Assembly (NCBI GenBank): GCA_030679915.1 | Contig: JAUXRY010000005.1 | Location: 62,001 to 126,000, forward strand | DNA: 64,000 nucleotides | Direction: 5' to 3' | DNA from: Thiobacillus sp. | Lineage (GTDB): Bacteria; Pseudomonadota; Gammaproteobacteria; Burkholderiales; Thiobacillaceae | Shown here: piece by piece, positions 42,577 to 52,943 of the stretch | Numbering within the stretch: position 1 is the first letter of the stretch | Layout: every line of letters starts with the position of its first letter | The notes under the pieces: generated by a model | The model's input: the letters and a program-made list of their open reading frames with translations, nothing else | Told to the model about the DNA's origin: nothing | The model's database searches: none | Translations under genes and position numbers: made by a program

Positions 42577-44739
42577 ATGACGCGCATCGGGGCAACTTTA
42601 TTGAAGACGGTTCTGTTGGGGATAAGCCTGAGCCTGATGGCAGGCTGTTCCGACAGCTGGAACGATCCCTATCCCGGCAGCGCAGCGCAAGCCAATGTTT
42701 TGTACAGCGCATTTTCCGAGCGCCCCAAGCATCTCGATCCGGCGCGTTCTTATAGTTCGAATGAAGTTGAATTCACCGGCCAGATTTACGAGCCGCCGCT
42801 GCAATACCACTTTCTCAAACGTCCTTACACGCTGATTCCGCTGACTGCTGAAGCCGTTCCGCAGCCACGTTTCCTTGATTCGACGGGGAAGCTTTTGCCG
42901 GATACGGCCCCGTCGGCAAACATTGCTGAAAGCGTGTACGAGATCAGGATTCGTCCCGGCGTGCGCTACCAGCCGCATCCGGCGTTTGCGCGTGACCCAT
43001 CGGGAAGCTACCGCTATCACGCGATGACGGCTGAAGACGTGGCAGGGAAATCTCAGGTCAGCGATTTCGAGCATGTCGGCACGCGCGAGCTGGAGGCTGC
43101 AGACTATGTGTACCAGATCAAGCGGCTTGCCAACCCCAAGCTCAGTTCACCGATTTTTGGCTTGATGGCCGAACATATCGTCGGCTTGAAGGATTTGGGT
43201 GAAAGCCTGGAGAAAGTGGCCAAGGCGCAGCCTGATGCTGAATTGAAATTGAATGATTTTTCGCTTGCTGGTGCCGAAGTGGTCGACCGCTACACGTACC
43301 GCATCCGAATCAAGGGCAAGTACCCGCAATTCATCTACTGGCTGGCGATGCCTTTTTTCGCGCCGGTTCCGTGGGAGGCCGAGGTGTTCTATGCGCAGCC
43401 GGGCATGGCGGAAAAAAATCTGACACTCGACTGGCAGCCGGTGGGCACCGGACCTTATTACTTGGCGGAGAATGATCCCAACCGCCGCATGGTGTTGAAG
43501 AAAAACCCTAATTTCCATGGTGAGACTTATCCCGTTGATGGCGATGCAGCGGACCAGCAGGCAGGCTTGTTGGCTGATGCCGGTAAGTCGCTACCATTTG
43601 TAGATGCGGCTGTATTCAGCCTGGAAAAGGAAACCATTCCTTACTGGAGCAAGTTTCTACAAGGGTATTACGACAGCTCGGGTATCAGTTCGGACAGCTT
43701 CGATCTGGCGGTGCAATTTTCGGCGGGGGGGGATCCACAACTGACCGACAGCATGCGTAAACAGGACATCCATCTCATCACTGCCGTGGCAGCTTCGATC
43801 TGGTATGTCGGTTTCAATATGCTCGACCCGGTGGTGGGCGGATTAGGGAAGGACCGTCAGAAGCTGCGACAGGCACTTTCCATTGCGTTTGATTACGATG
43901 AATTTATTTCGATTTTCCTGAACGGTCGCGGCATACCCGCGCAAGGTCCAATTCCTCCCGGATTGTTTGGTTATGTTGATGGTGTAGCGGGGCTGAACCC
44001 CTATATCTATGAAAACAAGGACGGCCAGATTCAGCGGCGCTCCCTCTCGACTGCGCGCAAGTTGTTGGCCGAGGCAGGCTACCCGAATGGTCGCGATGCC
44101 AAAACTGGCGCACCGTTGGTGCTGTATTTCGATACCATGGCATCCGGTCCCGATGCCAAGTCACGGCTCGACTGGATGAAGAAGCAGCTCGATAAGCTCA
44201 ACGTGCAGCTGGTTGTGCGTGGCACCGATTACAATCGCTTCCAGGACAAGATACGCAAGGGTAACGCCCAATTATTCGAGTGGGGCTGGAATGCCGATTA
44301 TCCCGATCCGGAAAATTTTTTCTTTCTGCTATACGGTCCACACAAAAAAGTCGCCACCGGCGGCGAAAATGCGGCCAACTACGACAACCCCGAATTCAAT
44401 CGCTTGTTCGAACGCATGAAGGACATGGACAACGGCCCCAAGCGTCAGCAGGTGATCGACGCCATGCTGGAAATCGTGCGCCGCGATGCACCGTGGATTT
44501 ATGCGTATTACCCCAAGTCATTCGGGCTGCGTCATGGCTGGGTACATAACGTCAAACCCAATCTGATGGCCAACAACACGCTCAAGTACCGGCGTGTCGA
44601 TCCGGCACTACGTGACACACGCAGAGCCGAATGGAACCACCCGGTGTTGTGGCCGATAGTGCTGCTGGTGGGTGCGCTGGTGATCCTGATTGCACCTGCG
44701 GTAGTCGCATGGCGGCGGCGCGAAAGGAAAACTGCCTGA
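42577..44739 (+). CDS. Peptide-type ABC transporter binding lipoprotein with C-terminal anchor
   Basis: 720 residues from ATG 42577. Lipobox LMAGC with the Cys near residue 24, then a long SBP_bac_5 domain: AFSERPKHLDPARSYSSNE, VGTGPYYLAENDPNRRMVLKKN, QLFEWGWNADYPDPENFFFLL. At about 690-712 is a membrane helix (VLWPIVLLVGALVILIAPAVVAW) followed by the basic tail RRRERKTA, which soluble binding proteins do not have. The protein would be held to the inner membrane at both ends. Its stop overlaps the first permease by one base. Confidence 0.88.
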   Translation: MTRIGATLLKTVLLGISLSLMAGCSDSWNDPYPGSAAQANVLYSAFSERPKHLDPARSYSSNEVEFTGQIYEPPLQYHFLKRPYTLIPLTAEAVPQPRFLDSTGKLLPDTAPSANIAESVYEIRIRPGVRYQPHPAFARDPSGSYRYHAMTAEDVAGKSQVSDFEHVGTRELEAADYVYQIKRLANPKLSSPIFGLMAEHIVGLKDLGESLEKVAKAQPDAELKLNDFSLAGAEVVDRYTYRIRIKGKYPQFIYWLAMPFFAPVPWEAEVFYAQPGMAEKNLTLDWQPVGTGPYYLAENDPNRRMVLKKNPNFHGETYPVDGDAADQQAGLLADAGKSLPFVDAAVFSLEKETIPYWSKFLQGYYDSSGISSDSFDLAVQFSAGGDPQLTDSMRKQDIHLITAVAASIWYVGFNMLDPVVGGLGKDRQKLRQALSIAFDYDEFISIFLNGRGIPAQGPIPPGLFGYVDGVAGLNPYIYENKDGQIQRRSLSTARKLLAEAGYPNGRDAKTGAPLVLYFDTMASGPDAKSRLDWMKKQLDKLNVQLVVRGTDYNRFQDKIRKGNAQLFEWGWNADYPDPENFFFLLYGPHKKVATGGENAANYDNPEFNRLFERMKDMDNGPKRQQVIDAMLEIVRRDAPWIYAYYPKSFGLRHGWVHNVKPNLMANNTLKYRRVDPALRDTRRAEWNHPVLWPIVLLVGALVILIAPAVVAWRRRERKTA

Positions 44740-45716
44740 TGCTCGCCTACATTCTGCGTCGCCTGCTCTACGCCATCCCAATCCTGATCGGGGTGAACCT
44801 GCTGACGTTTGCACTGTTCTTCGTCGTCAACACGCCGGATGACATGGCGCGGTTACAACTGGGCGCCAAGCATGTGACGCCGGATGCCATCGCACGCTGG
44901 AAAGTGGAACACGGATACGACAAACCACTGCTGCTGAACACAAGGGCCAACGGCAGTGCACAATTTACCGACACGATTTTCTTTAAGCATTCGGCCGCGA
45001 TGTTCGTCTTCGAATTCGGCAAGGGCGACGATGGCCGCAACATCGGCAACGAAATTCGCACCCGCATGGGGCCGAGTCTGGCGATTGCGCTGCCGGTTTT
45101 TGTCATCGGTCTGTTGGTCAACATCACCTTTGCCTTGTTGATGGTTTTTTTCCGTTCCACCTATCTCGACTTGTGGGGTGTGGTGTTGTGCGTGGTGCTG
45201 ATGTCGATTTCGGGGCTGTTCTACATCATCGCGGGGCAATATTTTATTTCCAAGCTGTGGAACCTGTTGCCGATTTCAGGCTTTGCCGGTGGCATTGATG
45301 GTCTCCGCTTTATTGTGCTGCCAGTATTGATTGGGGTGGTGGCAGGCATCGGTAGCGGCGCGCGTTGGTACCGCACGATTTTCCTCGAGGAAATAGGCAA
45401 GGACTATGTTCGGACTGCTCGCGCCAAGGGGCTGTCCGAAGTGCGCGTGCTGTTCCGCCACGTGTTGAAAAATGGCATGATCCCAATCCTGACCGGCGCG
45501 GTGGTCGTGCTGCCGCTGCTGTTCATGGGCAGTCTCATCACTGAGTCCTTCTTCGGCATTCCAGGACTAGGCAGCTACACGATCGATGCGATTCAGGCGC
45601 AGGATTTTGCGGTAGTGCGCGCCATGGTGTTCCTCGGTTCCTTCCTCTATATCGTGGGGCTCATCCTCACCGATATTTCCTACTCGTGGGCCGATCCTCG
45701 AGTGCGCTTGCAATGA
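44739..45716 (+). CDS. ABC transporter permease (DppB/OppB type)
   Basis: 325 residues. MLAYILRRLLYAIPILIGVNLLTFALF is the typical OppB first helix; the ATPase-contact motif is EEIGKDYVRTARAKGLSEVRVLFRHVLKN, and LITESFFGIPGLGSYTIDAI follows. About six membrane helices. Four-base overlap with the second permease. Confidence 0.92.
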   Translation: MLAYILRRLLYAIPILIGVNLLTFALFFVVNTPDDMARLQLGAKHVTPDAIARWKVEHGYDKPLLLNTRANGSAQFTDTIFFKHSAAMFVFEFGKGDDGRNIGNEIRTRMGPSLAIALPVFVIGLLVNITFALLMVFFRSTYLDLWGVVLCVVLMSISGLFYIIAGQYFISKLWNLLPISGFAGGIDGLRFIVLPVLIGVVAGIGSGARWYRTIFLEEIGKDYVRTARAKGLSEVRVLFRHVLKNGMIPILTGAVVVLPLLFMGSLITESFFGIPGLGSYTIDAIQAQDFAVVRAMVFLGSFLYIVGLILTDISYSWADPRVRLQ

Positions 45717-47134
45717 ACACAGCCTGGCTTAACTTTGATCCGGTCCTGCTGTGGACTGATGCGTTGATTTTGACGTTGCTGGCCGGTGTGCTGGTGCTGG
45801 TCTGGTTCATCCGCCGCCATGAGCATCTGCGCGCGCCTTGGCGTAGCGTGGCGCAACGTCCTATGGCGATGGGATCCGCACTGGTGCTGAGTGTATTTGT
45901 GATAATCGGATTGCTTGATTCGCTGCATTACCGAGAAAAGTTGCCTGATAGTCTGGCAGACGCACCGCATTATTCAGTCGACGTATTGAGCGTGTTTGAC
46001 GCAATGGTGGGCGACCTGCGGACTCAACAGGAAAAAACCTATTCTGAGCCCTTGGCAATGCAGTTGTACGCCAAGGAGTTTGTGCAGCGTGATGGTGTGG
46101 CGGTACGCGAGTATCCGCGTTTGAAATTCGGAGGGAGTCATCTGCGGCATGCATCAGAGCGCGTGCCGGACATCACTCGGCGCAGCCTGATCGGATTGGC
46201 ACAGGGACTGGCGGTGAGTTTGTTGCTGTTTGGCCTGCTGGCTGCCTGGCAGGCTCGCCGTACGCAAAATTCGTTTGGGGAATGGTTCATGTTGTGGGGT
46301 GAAGGTCGGCTCGACTGGCCGGGACGAACCGTTGCTGTCATCGTGACGCTGTTGTTGATGATGGGAGGCTTGCTAATCCATCTGGCTGCGGCCTATCACG
46401 TGTTCGGCACCGACAAGGTGGGGCAGGACGTACTCTACATCAGCCTCAAGAGCATCCGCACCGGGTTGGTGATCGGCACACTGACCACCTTGGTTACGCT
46501 GCCACTGGCGATAGGCTTGGGTATCGCGGCGGGCTATTTTCGCGGCTGGATAGATGATGTCATCCAGTACGTCTACACCGTACTGAACTCGATTCCAGGC
46601 GTGCTGTTGATCGCGGCGGCGGTGCTCATCGTGCAGGTTTACGTTGAATCCAATCCTGATCTGTTCGACACGGCTGCCCGCCGCGCCGATATTCGGTTGC
46701 TGGCGTTATGCCTCATCATGGGCGTGACCAGTTGGACCGGACTGGCGCGCTTGCTGCGGGGTGAATCGCTCAAGCTGCGCACGCTCGATTACGTCGAGGC
46801 CGCGCGGGCGTTCGGGGTGTCGCACACCCGGATCATCAGCCGTCACATCTTCCCTAACGTATTTCACCTGGTGTTAATCGCTATCGTGCTTGATTTTTCA
46901 GGACTGGTGCTGGCTGAAGCGGTGCTGTCTTATGTGGGCGTCGGTGTCGATCCCAGTATGCATAGCTGGGGCAACATGATCAACGGCTCGCGCCTCGAAC
47001 TCGCTCGTGAGCCCGTGGTGTGGTGGCAGCTCGGCGCGGCGTTCACTTTCATGTTTACCCTGGTGCTGGCGGCCAATCTGTTTGCCGACGGCGTGCGCGA
47101 TGCATTCGATCCGCGTCAGGGAGGTCGCCAATGA
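45713..47134 (+). CDS. ABC transporter permease (DppC/OppC type) with N-terminal extension
   Basis: 473 residues, about 170 longer than usual OppC. The canonical part begins at FGTDKVGQDVLYISLKSIRTG (near 235), continues through the transport motif LKLRTLDYVEAARAFGVSHTRIISRHIFPN and AEAVLSYVGVGVDPSMHSWG. Before it lie three further membrane helices (LILTLLAGVLVLVWFI, ALVLSVFVIIGLLDSL, SLIGLAQGLAVSLLLFGLL) and a roughly 90-residue loop. The extension is in frame and has no stop or repeat. Confidence 0.88.
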   Translation: MNTAWLNFDPVLLWTDALILTLLAGVLVLVWFIRRHEHLRAPWRSVAQRPMAMGSALVLSVFVIIGLLDSLHYREKLPDSLADAPHYSVDVLSVFDAMVGDLRTQQEKTYSEPLAMQLYAKEFVQRDGVAVREYPRLKFGGSHLRHASERVPDITRRSLIGLAQGLAVSLLLFGLLAAWQARRTQNSFGEWFMLWGEGRLDWPGRTVAVIVTLLLMMGGLLIHLAAAYHVFGTDKVGQDVLYISLKSIRTGLVIGTLTTLVTLPLAIGLGIAAGYFRGWIDDVIQYVYTVLNSIPGVLLIAAAVLIVQVYVESNPDLFDTAARRADIRLLALCLIMGVTSWTGLARLLRGESLKLRTLDYVEAARAFGVSHTRIISRHIFPNVFHLVLIAIVLDFSGLVLAEAVLSYVGVGVDPSMHSWGNMINGSRLELAREPVVWWQLGAAFTFMFTLVLAANLFADGVRDAFDPRQGGRQ

Positions 47135-49107
47135 ACGCCTTGTTGAAAGTCGACAAACTGGTGACCGCGTTTGGTCGTGGTGACGATGCCCTGCGGGTAG
47201 TCGACGGGATTTCGTTCCACGTTGCAGCAGGCGAAACCTACGCGTTGCTGGGTGAATCCGGGTGCGGAAAATCGATGACGGCGCTGTCTTTGATGAGATT
47301 GTTGCCAGATGGGGGACACATTGCATCTGGCTCGGTGCAACTCGATGGGCTGGATGTCCTGGTGCTGCCCGAATTCGACATGCGGGGTGTGCGCGGCGGC
47401 GGCATGGCGATGATTTTCCAGGAACCCATGCTGGCCTTGAATCCCGTGATCAAGGTGGGCACGCAAATCGCCGAGGCGTTGGAACTGCATCAGCATCTCA
47501 CTGGTGAGGCGACATGGGACGCAGCATGTGCACTGCTCAATTCTGTAGGCGTTCCGGATGCGGAACGCCGACTGGATTCTTACCCGTTCGAGTTGTCGGG
47601 CGGCTTGCGCCAGCGCGTGATGATCGCAATGGCGCTGGCTGGCAAGCCCAAACTGCTGATTGCGGATGAACCGACGACTGCGCTGGACGTGACCATCCAG
47701 GCGCAGGTGCTGGAGGTGTTGCGGAAACTGCGCACCGAACAGCAGATGGGCATGTTGCTGATCACGCACGATCTCGGCGTGGTCGCCGAAAACGCCGATC
47801 GCGTCGGCGTGATGTATGCCGGTGAACTGGTGGAAGAAGGCGCACGTGATGCGTTCTTTGCCGCACCGAAGCATCCTTATAGCCGCATGTTGTTCGAGGC
47901 GCTGCCTCGTCCTGGTGATGGCGGCCGGTTAACCACAATTCCAGGCCAGGTACCTGGGTTTGACGACAAATTGCAAGGCTGCCGCTTTGCGCCGCGTTGT
48001 CCGCATACGATTGCGCGGTGCCAGTCTGAGTCGCCTGACTGGCAAGAGCTGAATGGTCAGCGGGTTCGATGTCATCTGGCGGCTGAACTGCCGGTACGCA
48101 TCGAGCGGGAGCTGACGGCACACGCGAAGTCAACTCAGTCTGAGGAGCCTTTACTGCAAGTGGAAGGTCTGAAAGTCCATTTCCCGGTTCGGCGCGGTTT
48201 TTTCCAGCGCACAGTCGGGCATGTGCGTGCGGTGGATGATGTCTCGCTGTCGATCCAGGCTGGTCGGACGCTGGCGCTGGTGGGTGAGTCGGGCTGCGGC
48301 AAGACAACTGTGGGCAAGGCGCTGCTGCGCTTGATTGAGCCGACGGCGGGCACAGTCAGTCTGGGCGGCGAAATCATTCATGCGAACAATGCCGCGACGC
48401 TACGCCGGCGGGCGCAAATGGTTTTCCAGGATCCGTTCAGCTCGCTCAATCCGCGCATGCGCGTGGCGGACATCCTGCTCGAGGGTATGGATGCGCTGGG
48501 TGTGGGGGCTGCCAAGGATCGCCGCGAGGTGATGACCCAGCTCTTGCGTCAGGTCGGGCTGCCCGAGGATGCGGGCGGACGCTATCCGCATGCTTTCTCA
48601 GGCGGCCAGCGTCAGCGCATTGCGATTGCGCGTGCGCTGGCGGTGTCACCCCAGTTAGTGATTTGTGACGAGCCCACCAGTGCCCTTGATGTGTCGGTGC
48701 AGGCGCAGATTTTGAACCTGTTGAAAGATCTGCAGGATAGTCTGGGGCTGGCCTATCTTTTTATTACGCACAATCTCGCCGTGGTCGATTATCTGGCGCA
48801 TGACGTGGCGGTGATGTACCTCGGCCGGATTGTTGAACAAGGTGCGGCTGCCGATGTGTTGAGTTCGCCGCGGCATCCCTATACCCAGGCGCTGGTAAGC
48901 GCGGTACCGCGTATCGAGCCACAGACCGGGCAGCACATCATTCGACTGGAGGGGGATCAGCCTTCACCACTCAATCCGCCGCAGGGCTGCCATTTTCACC
49001 CGCGCTGCTCACATGCCATCGAGGTGTGCCGGCAAACTTTCCCAGATCCAACCCTGCTGGAAAATGGACACTGGGTGCGGTGCCATTGGGTTGTGGCGCA
49101 GTCTTAA
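47131..49107 (+). CDS. Fused double ATPase of a peptide-type ABC transporter (DppD-DppF / YejF type)
   Basis: 658 residues holding two complete ATP-binding domains. First: Walker [13 protein letters not shown], signature [15 protein letters not shown], Walker [13 protein letters not shown]. Second (from about 345): Walker [13 protein letters not shown], signature [27 protein letters not shown]. Each is followed by the Cys-containing oligopeptide C-terminal motif ([15 protein letters not shown] and [15 protein letters not shown]). Overlaps the permease by four bases, completing a four-gene transporter. Confidence 0.94.
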   Translation: MNALLKVDKLVTAFGRGDDALRVVDGISFHVAAGETYALLGESGCGKSMTALSLMRLLPDGGHIASGSVQLDGLDVLVLPEFDMRGVRGGGMAMIFQEPMLALNPVIKVGTQIAEALELHQHLTGEATWDAACALLNSVGVPDAERRLDSYPFELSGGLRQRVMIAMALAGKPKLLIADEPTTALDVTIQAQVLEVLRKLRTEQQMGMLLITHDLGVVAENADRVGVMYAGELVEEGARDAFFAAPKHPYSRMLFEALPRPGDGGRLTTIPGQVPGFDDKLQGCRFAPRCPHTIARCQSESPDWQELNGQRVRCHLAAELPVRIERELTAHAKSTQSEEPLLQVEGLKVHFPVRRGFFQRTVGHVRAVDDVSLSIQAGRTLALVGESGCGKTTVGKALLRLIEPTAGTVSLGGEIIHANNAATLRRRAQMVFQDPFSSLNPRMRVADILLEGMDALGVGAAKDRREVMTQLLRQVGLPEDAGGRYPHAFSGGQRQRIAIARALAVSPQLVICDEPTSALDVSVQAQILNLLKDLQDSLGLAYLFITHNLAVVDYLAHDVAVMYLGRIVEQGAAADVLSSPRHPYTQALVSAVPRIEPQTGQHIIRLEGDQPSPLNPPQGCHFHPRCSHAIEVCRQTFPDPTLLENGHWVRCHWVVAQS

Positions 49108-49116
49108 CGCTTTTAG

Positions 49117-49326
49117 ATGGAAATCGAATTGAAACCAGGCAAACACCGTCGCAATTTCTGGGTCGGCAACGCAGTGCTGGCATTGGCAATGTTGCTGCTG
49201 TTTTTCATGGGACCATTGTCCAATGCGCTGGGCATTTGGGCTGCGGTGCTGTGGATGGTGCTGGCTGCAGCGGGAATGGGCTTGATCATGTCGGATCAGT
49301 CAGAAGAACCGCCTGCGCCCGACTGA
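49117..49326 (+). CDS. Small membrane protein of unknown function
   Basis: 69 residues, start nine bases after the ATPase stop. A basic N-terminus (KPGKHRR) and two membrane helices (VGNAVLALAMLLLFFMG; WAAVLWMVLAAAGMGLIM), acidic tail. Probably cotranscribed with the transporter. No family recognised. Confidence 0.6.
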   Translation: MEIELKPGKHRRNFWVGNAVLALAMLLLFFMGPLSNALGIWAAVLWMVLAAAGMGLIMSDQSEEPPAPD

Positions 49327-49337
49327 CCATCAAGCCC

Positions 49338-50915
49338 TCAAGGCTTTCTGACGACTATTTCCTGGCCGGGTCGGATGGTGCTGCTTTTCCGGAATGCCGG
49401 ATTCCAATGCTTGATGTCAGCCAGTGAGGCGTCGAAGCGCTGGGCAATGGAATGTAAGGTATCGCCCTGCTTGACCGTGTAGTCGACAGGTTGGGCCGAC
49501 TTGAGGTGTGTTGGGTTGAACGCGACATGCTGGATGGCCGCGCGCTTCGGAATCACTTTTTCATTGAAGGGTAAAAGCAGCGTTTGCCCAACATGAAGCT
49601 TGCCATGGAGATCGGGGTTGGCCTGGATAAGCTTGGATACGCTGAGACCATAACGGCGTGCCACACCAAACAGGGTATCGCCACTTCCGACATTGTGATA
49701 ACTGGTTCCCTCAACACTGGAATCCGGTGTTATTTTGGGGGATGGAACCACGCCATGACCCTTGACCGGAACCAGTATGCTCTGTGCTTGCACCAGCTTT
49801 CCGCGCTTCAGGTTGAACAGGTTGTATTCTTTCAGCCGTTCGATGGTGACCTTGAATCGCTTGGCGATGGATTCCAGTCGGTCGCCTTTCTGGGCTGGAA
49901 AAGGTTGCCATGAATCCCAGGTTTTGGTTTCCAGGTTGCGCTTGAACTGATCTGTTTTATCGACCGGGACCAGCAGGTTGACCGGGGTGTCGGAGCGAAT
50001 CAGCTTGCGCGGAAATGCGGCATTCAGTGTGATGAAATCATTGCTGCTCATGTCTGCCAGGCGTGCGGCGGCATGGATGTCCATTCCGGCATGGACAGTG
50101 ACCTGATTGAAATACGGCTGGTTGGGAAGGCTGTTGATTGCGACCCCGAATTGCTCCGGGTTTCGAATCAGATTTTTGACGGCCAGCAGCTTGGGGACGT
50201 AGTGGCGGGTTTCGTTCGGCAGTGACAGGCTGGCGTAATCGGTGGGCAAGCCCTGATCGACATTTTTCTGGATAGCGCGTGCAACGCAGCCTTCACCACA
50301 GTTATAGGCTGCCAGCGCCAGTTGCCAGTCGCCAAAATCCAGATAGAGCTTGCCCAGATAATCGAGTGCGGCATTGGTGGAGGCGGTGAAATCGCGGCGG
50401 CCGTCATACCAGTCGTCTTGCTTGAGTCCGTAGTGGCGCCCGGTGGCCGGCATGAACTGCCAGATTCCGGAGGCCGCAGAGGATGATAGCGCGCTTGAGT
50501 TGAATGCACTTTCGATCATCGGCAGCAAGGCGATTTCCATCGGCATTGAGCGACGGTCGACTTCCTGAACAATGTGGAACAAATAACTACGTGAACGTTC
50601 AGCCATACGACGCACGTAGTCCGGCCGCGCGGCATACCAAGCAACATACGTGGCTACAAGCGGGTTATCTGTGGCAGCTTCATCAATTTTGAAGCCATTG
50701 CGGATGCGCTGCCAGACATCGTCCGGACGCATTTCGCTGACATTTTCGTTTTCTGCTGGGAGGGAGAGCAAGTCGCTATGCCATTCCAGCGTTTGAATTT
50801 GAGCGGAGGGTTCTGCTGCGAACCCAGTCAGACAGAACAGCAATAGCAGTAATGCGAGACCGGATTGTGGTTGAGTCGAGGCTATCTGGGTTACGGCCAT
50901 GCTGATTCCGGGCAA
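49338..50915 (-). CDS. mltD: Membrane-bound lytic murein transglycosylase D
   Basis: 525 residues; an ATG at 50900 is an alternative start. Signal peptide (LALLLLLFCLTGFAA), then a family-1 lytic transglycosylase domain: catalytic Glu in LPMIESAFNSSALSSSAASG, IWQFMPATGRHYGL, and AAYNCGEGCVARAI. Three C-terminal LysM modules bind peptidoglycan (PFPAQKGDRLESIAKRF, NVGSGDTLFGVARRYGLS, YTVKQGDTLHSIAQRFDAS). Cleaves murein with 1,6-anhydro products. Neighbour of gloB as in E. coli. Confidence 0.93.
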   Translation of the reverse strand: MPGISMAVTQIASTQPQSGLALLLLLFCLTGFAAEPSAQIQTLEWHSDLLSLPAENENVSEMRPDDVWQRIRNGFKIDEAATDNPLVATYVAWYAARPDYVRRMAERSRSYLFHIVQEVDRRSMPMEIALLPMIESAFNSSALSSSAASGIWQFMPATGRHYGLKQDDWYDGRRDFTASTNAALDYLGKLYLDFGDWQLALAAYNCGEGCVARAIQKNVDQGLPTDYASLSLPNETRHYVPKLLAVKNLIRNPEQFGVAINSLPNQPYFNQVTVHAGMDIHAAARLADMSSNDFITLNAAFPRKLIRSDTPVNLLVPVDKTDQFKRNLETKTWDSWQPFPAQKGDRLESIAKRFKVTIERLKEYNLFNLKRGKLVQAQSILVPVKGHGVVPSPKITPDSSVEGTSYHNVGSGDTLFGVARRYGLSVSKLIQANPDLHGKLHVGQTLLLPFNEKVIPKRAAIQHVAFNPTHLKSAQPVDYTVKQGDTLHSIAQRFDASLADIKHWNPAFRKSSTIRPGQEIVVRKP

Positions 50916-50969
50916 GTCGGTCTCCCGTACTCAATAAGTGCCCCATCCTATGTGTAGCTGAAGAGTCGG

Positions 50970-51740
50970 TCAACCGTCCCAGGCATCCTTGGCGGCCCGT
51001 ATCGCGCCGAACACCTCGGCAGGGCTGGGATGTGGCTGATTCAAATATTTCGCAGCAATGGCAGTCATGTCTGCATCATGGAAGCGCAGGAACGGATTGG
51101 TTCGTTTTTCCAGTGTCAGGGTTGAAGGCAGGGTCGGGCGTCCATTCGCGCGCGCGTCACGATCCGTGGCTTCCCGCTCAAGCAATGCCGGGTTATGGCC
51201 GTCTATGGTCTTGGCGAAATCAATATTGCTGAGCGTGTATTCATGCGCACAGCAGACTCGGGTAGCATCGGGCAAAGCCAGGATCTGATCGAGGCTGGCT
51301 GCCATCATGCCGGGGTTGCCTTCGAACAATTTTCCACACCCGCAGCCGAAAAGCGTGTCGCCGCAAAACAGGTTGCCATGGCCCACGTAACTGATGTGGT
51401 CTAGCGTGTGTCCAGGGGTGGCCAACACATCGAAATGTAATGAAGGGTGGGCTATATCAACGGTGTCGCCGTCACGCAGGATGTGGGTTGTGGCGGGGAT
51501 ACGGGGATTTTCTGGTGCGTAAATGGTACAGCTGAAGCGTTGACGCAGCAGGGTGTTGCCGCCAGTATGGTCGCGATGATGATGCGTGATAAGGACAGTC
51601 GTCAGCACAAGCTGTTGTGCGTCGAGAAAAGCGATCAGCGGCGCCGGATCACCCGGATCTATCGCGATAGCATGCTGTCCATCGTGCATCACCCAAATAT
51701 AGTTGTCCTCGAACGCAGGCAATGAAATAAGTGTCAGCAT
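50970..51740 (-). CDS. gloB: Hydroxyacylglutathione hydrolase (glyoxalase II)
   Basis: 256 residues from ATG 51740; the frame extends 13 codons upstream but LTLISLPAFEDNYIWVM is the family start. Binuclear metal motif THHHRDHTGG, then TPGHTLDHISY, GDTLFGCGCGKLFEG and AHEYTLSN. C-terminal substrate domain ends EKRTNPFLRFHD. Second step of methylglyoxal detoxification. Confidence 0.95.
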   Translation of the reverse strand: MLTLISLPAFEDNYIWVMHDGQHAIAIDPGDPAPLIAFLDAQQLVLTTVLITHHHRDHTGGNTLLRQRFSCTIYAPENPRIPATTHILRDGDTVDIAHPSLHFDVLATPGHTLDHISYVGHGNLFCGDTLFGCGCGKLFEGNPGMMAASLDQILALPDATRVCCAHEYTLSNIDFAKTIDGHNPALLEREATDRDARANGRPTLPSTLTLEKRTNPFLRFHDADMTAIAAKYLNQPHPSPAEVFGAIRAAKDAWDG

Positions 51741-51768
51741 GGGGGGCGTGGAGACAGAAGGTATGACT

Positions 51769-52506
51769 ATGGTACCCAAGCTGGAGGCAGATTGGTTTGA
51801 AACCCCGCTCGGTCAGCACGTGCTGTATCGCGAGCAGCGCTATTTCGATCATGCTGTCTCGGATGTATTCGGGTTTAATGCGGTCCAGGTAGGGTTGCCG
51901 CAAATTGATTTTCTGTGTAACAGCCGGATTCCCCTGCGTGTGATGTGTGCCATGGAGCAAACGGCCGGGGTGCGGGCTGACCCCATGTTCTTGCCGTTCG
52001 AGAGCCAGTCGCTGGACTTGCTGCTTCTGCCACATGTTCTTGAATTCAGCGCGCATCCGCATCAGGTTCTGCGCGAGGCCGAGCGTGTGTTGCGCCCGGA
52101 AGGCCGCCTGGTGATGGCGGGATTTAACCCGCGCAGCTTGTGGGGGCTGGCGCGAACGTTGCAGGGTGGCGAACGTGGCTACCCGTGGAATGGCAGTTTT
52201 TTGAACATTTCCCGGGTCAAAGACTGGATGGTGTTATTGGGGCTCGAGGTGGCTGCTGGCAGCATGTGTTGTTACCGCCCGCCGATCAACCGGGAAAACT
52301 GGCTGCGGCGCATGCGCTTCATGGAACCGGCGGGGGATCGCTGGTGGGCCATGGGAGGTGGGGTGTATTTTTTGCAGGCAGTGAAGCGTGTGCATGGAAT
52401 GAACGTTATCCTGCCGCAGTGGAAAAAGCCGGTGACACAACGTTTGTTATCACCCGCAGCCAAAGTCATTCATCTGGAACCGTATCGAGTACGACGTGAA
52501 CGCTGA
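51769..52506 (+). CDS. SAM-dependent methyltransferase (YafS-like)
   Basis: 245 residues from ATG 51769 with GAAGG 7 nt upstream (ATG 51763 is too close to it). Methyltransferase type 11: [47 protein letters not shown] and [24 protein letters not shown]. The Gly-rich motif I is weak. It sits between gloB and rnhA exactly as yafS does in E. coli. Substrate unknown. Its end overlaps rnhA by 11 nt. Confidence 0.85.
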   Translation: MVPKLEADWFETPLGQHVLYREQRYFDHAVSDVFGFNAVQVGLPQIDFLCNSRIPLRVMCAMEQTAGVRADPMFLPFESQSLDLLLLPHVLEFSAHPHQVLREAERVLRPEGRLVMAGFNPRSLWGLARTLQGGERGYPWNGSFLNISRVKDWMVLLGLEVAAGSMCCYRPPINRENWLRRMRFMEPAGDRWWAMGGGVYFLQAVKRVHGMNVILPQWKKPVTQRLLSPAAKVIHLEPYRVRRER

Positions 52507-52942
52507 CACTATCTATATATATAGCGATGGAGCCTGTAAAGGCAATCCAGGCGCAGGCGGCTGGGGAGCCTTGCTGGTGTCGAGCGGACACAGCAAGGAA
52601 ATTTGCGGCGGAGAAGCCAATACCACGAATAACCGTATGGAAATGACAGCCGTGATCCGCGCGCTGGAGTCGTTGAAACGTCCGTCTACCATTGAGGTTC
52701 ACACCGACTCCCAGTATGTGCAAAAAGGCATCAGTGAATGGATGACCGGCTGGAAAAAGCGCAACTGGCGTACCGCCGACGGCAAACCGGTCAAGAACCA
52801 GGATTTGTGGTTGCAACTGGATTCTTTGAGCCAGTTGCACAGCATTAAATGGAAGTGGGTCAAGGGCCATTCTGGGCACCCGGAAAACGAGCGTGCCGAC
52901 GCGCTGGCCAATCAGGGTGTGCTACAGGCAGTGCAAAACTGA
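52496..52942 (+). CDS. rnhA: Ribonuclease HI
   Basis: 148 residues, GTG start. Catalytic carboxylates: Asp in [17 protein letters not shown], Glu in [15 protein letters not shown], Asp in VHTDSQYV, and the late Asp in [12 protein letters not shown]. The basic handle [19 protein letters not shown] is present. Degrades RNA in RNA-DNA hybrids. Confidence 0.96.
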   Translation: MNADTIYIYSDGACKGNPGAGGWGALLVSSGHSKEICGGEANTTNNRMEMTAVIRALESLKRPSTIEVHTDSQYVQKGISEWMTGWKKRNWRTADGKPVKNQDLWLQLDSLSQLHSIKWKWVKGHSGHPENERADALANQGVLQAVQN

Positions 52943-52943
52943 C

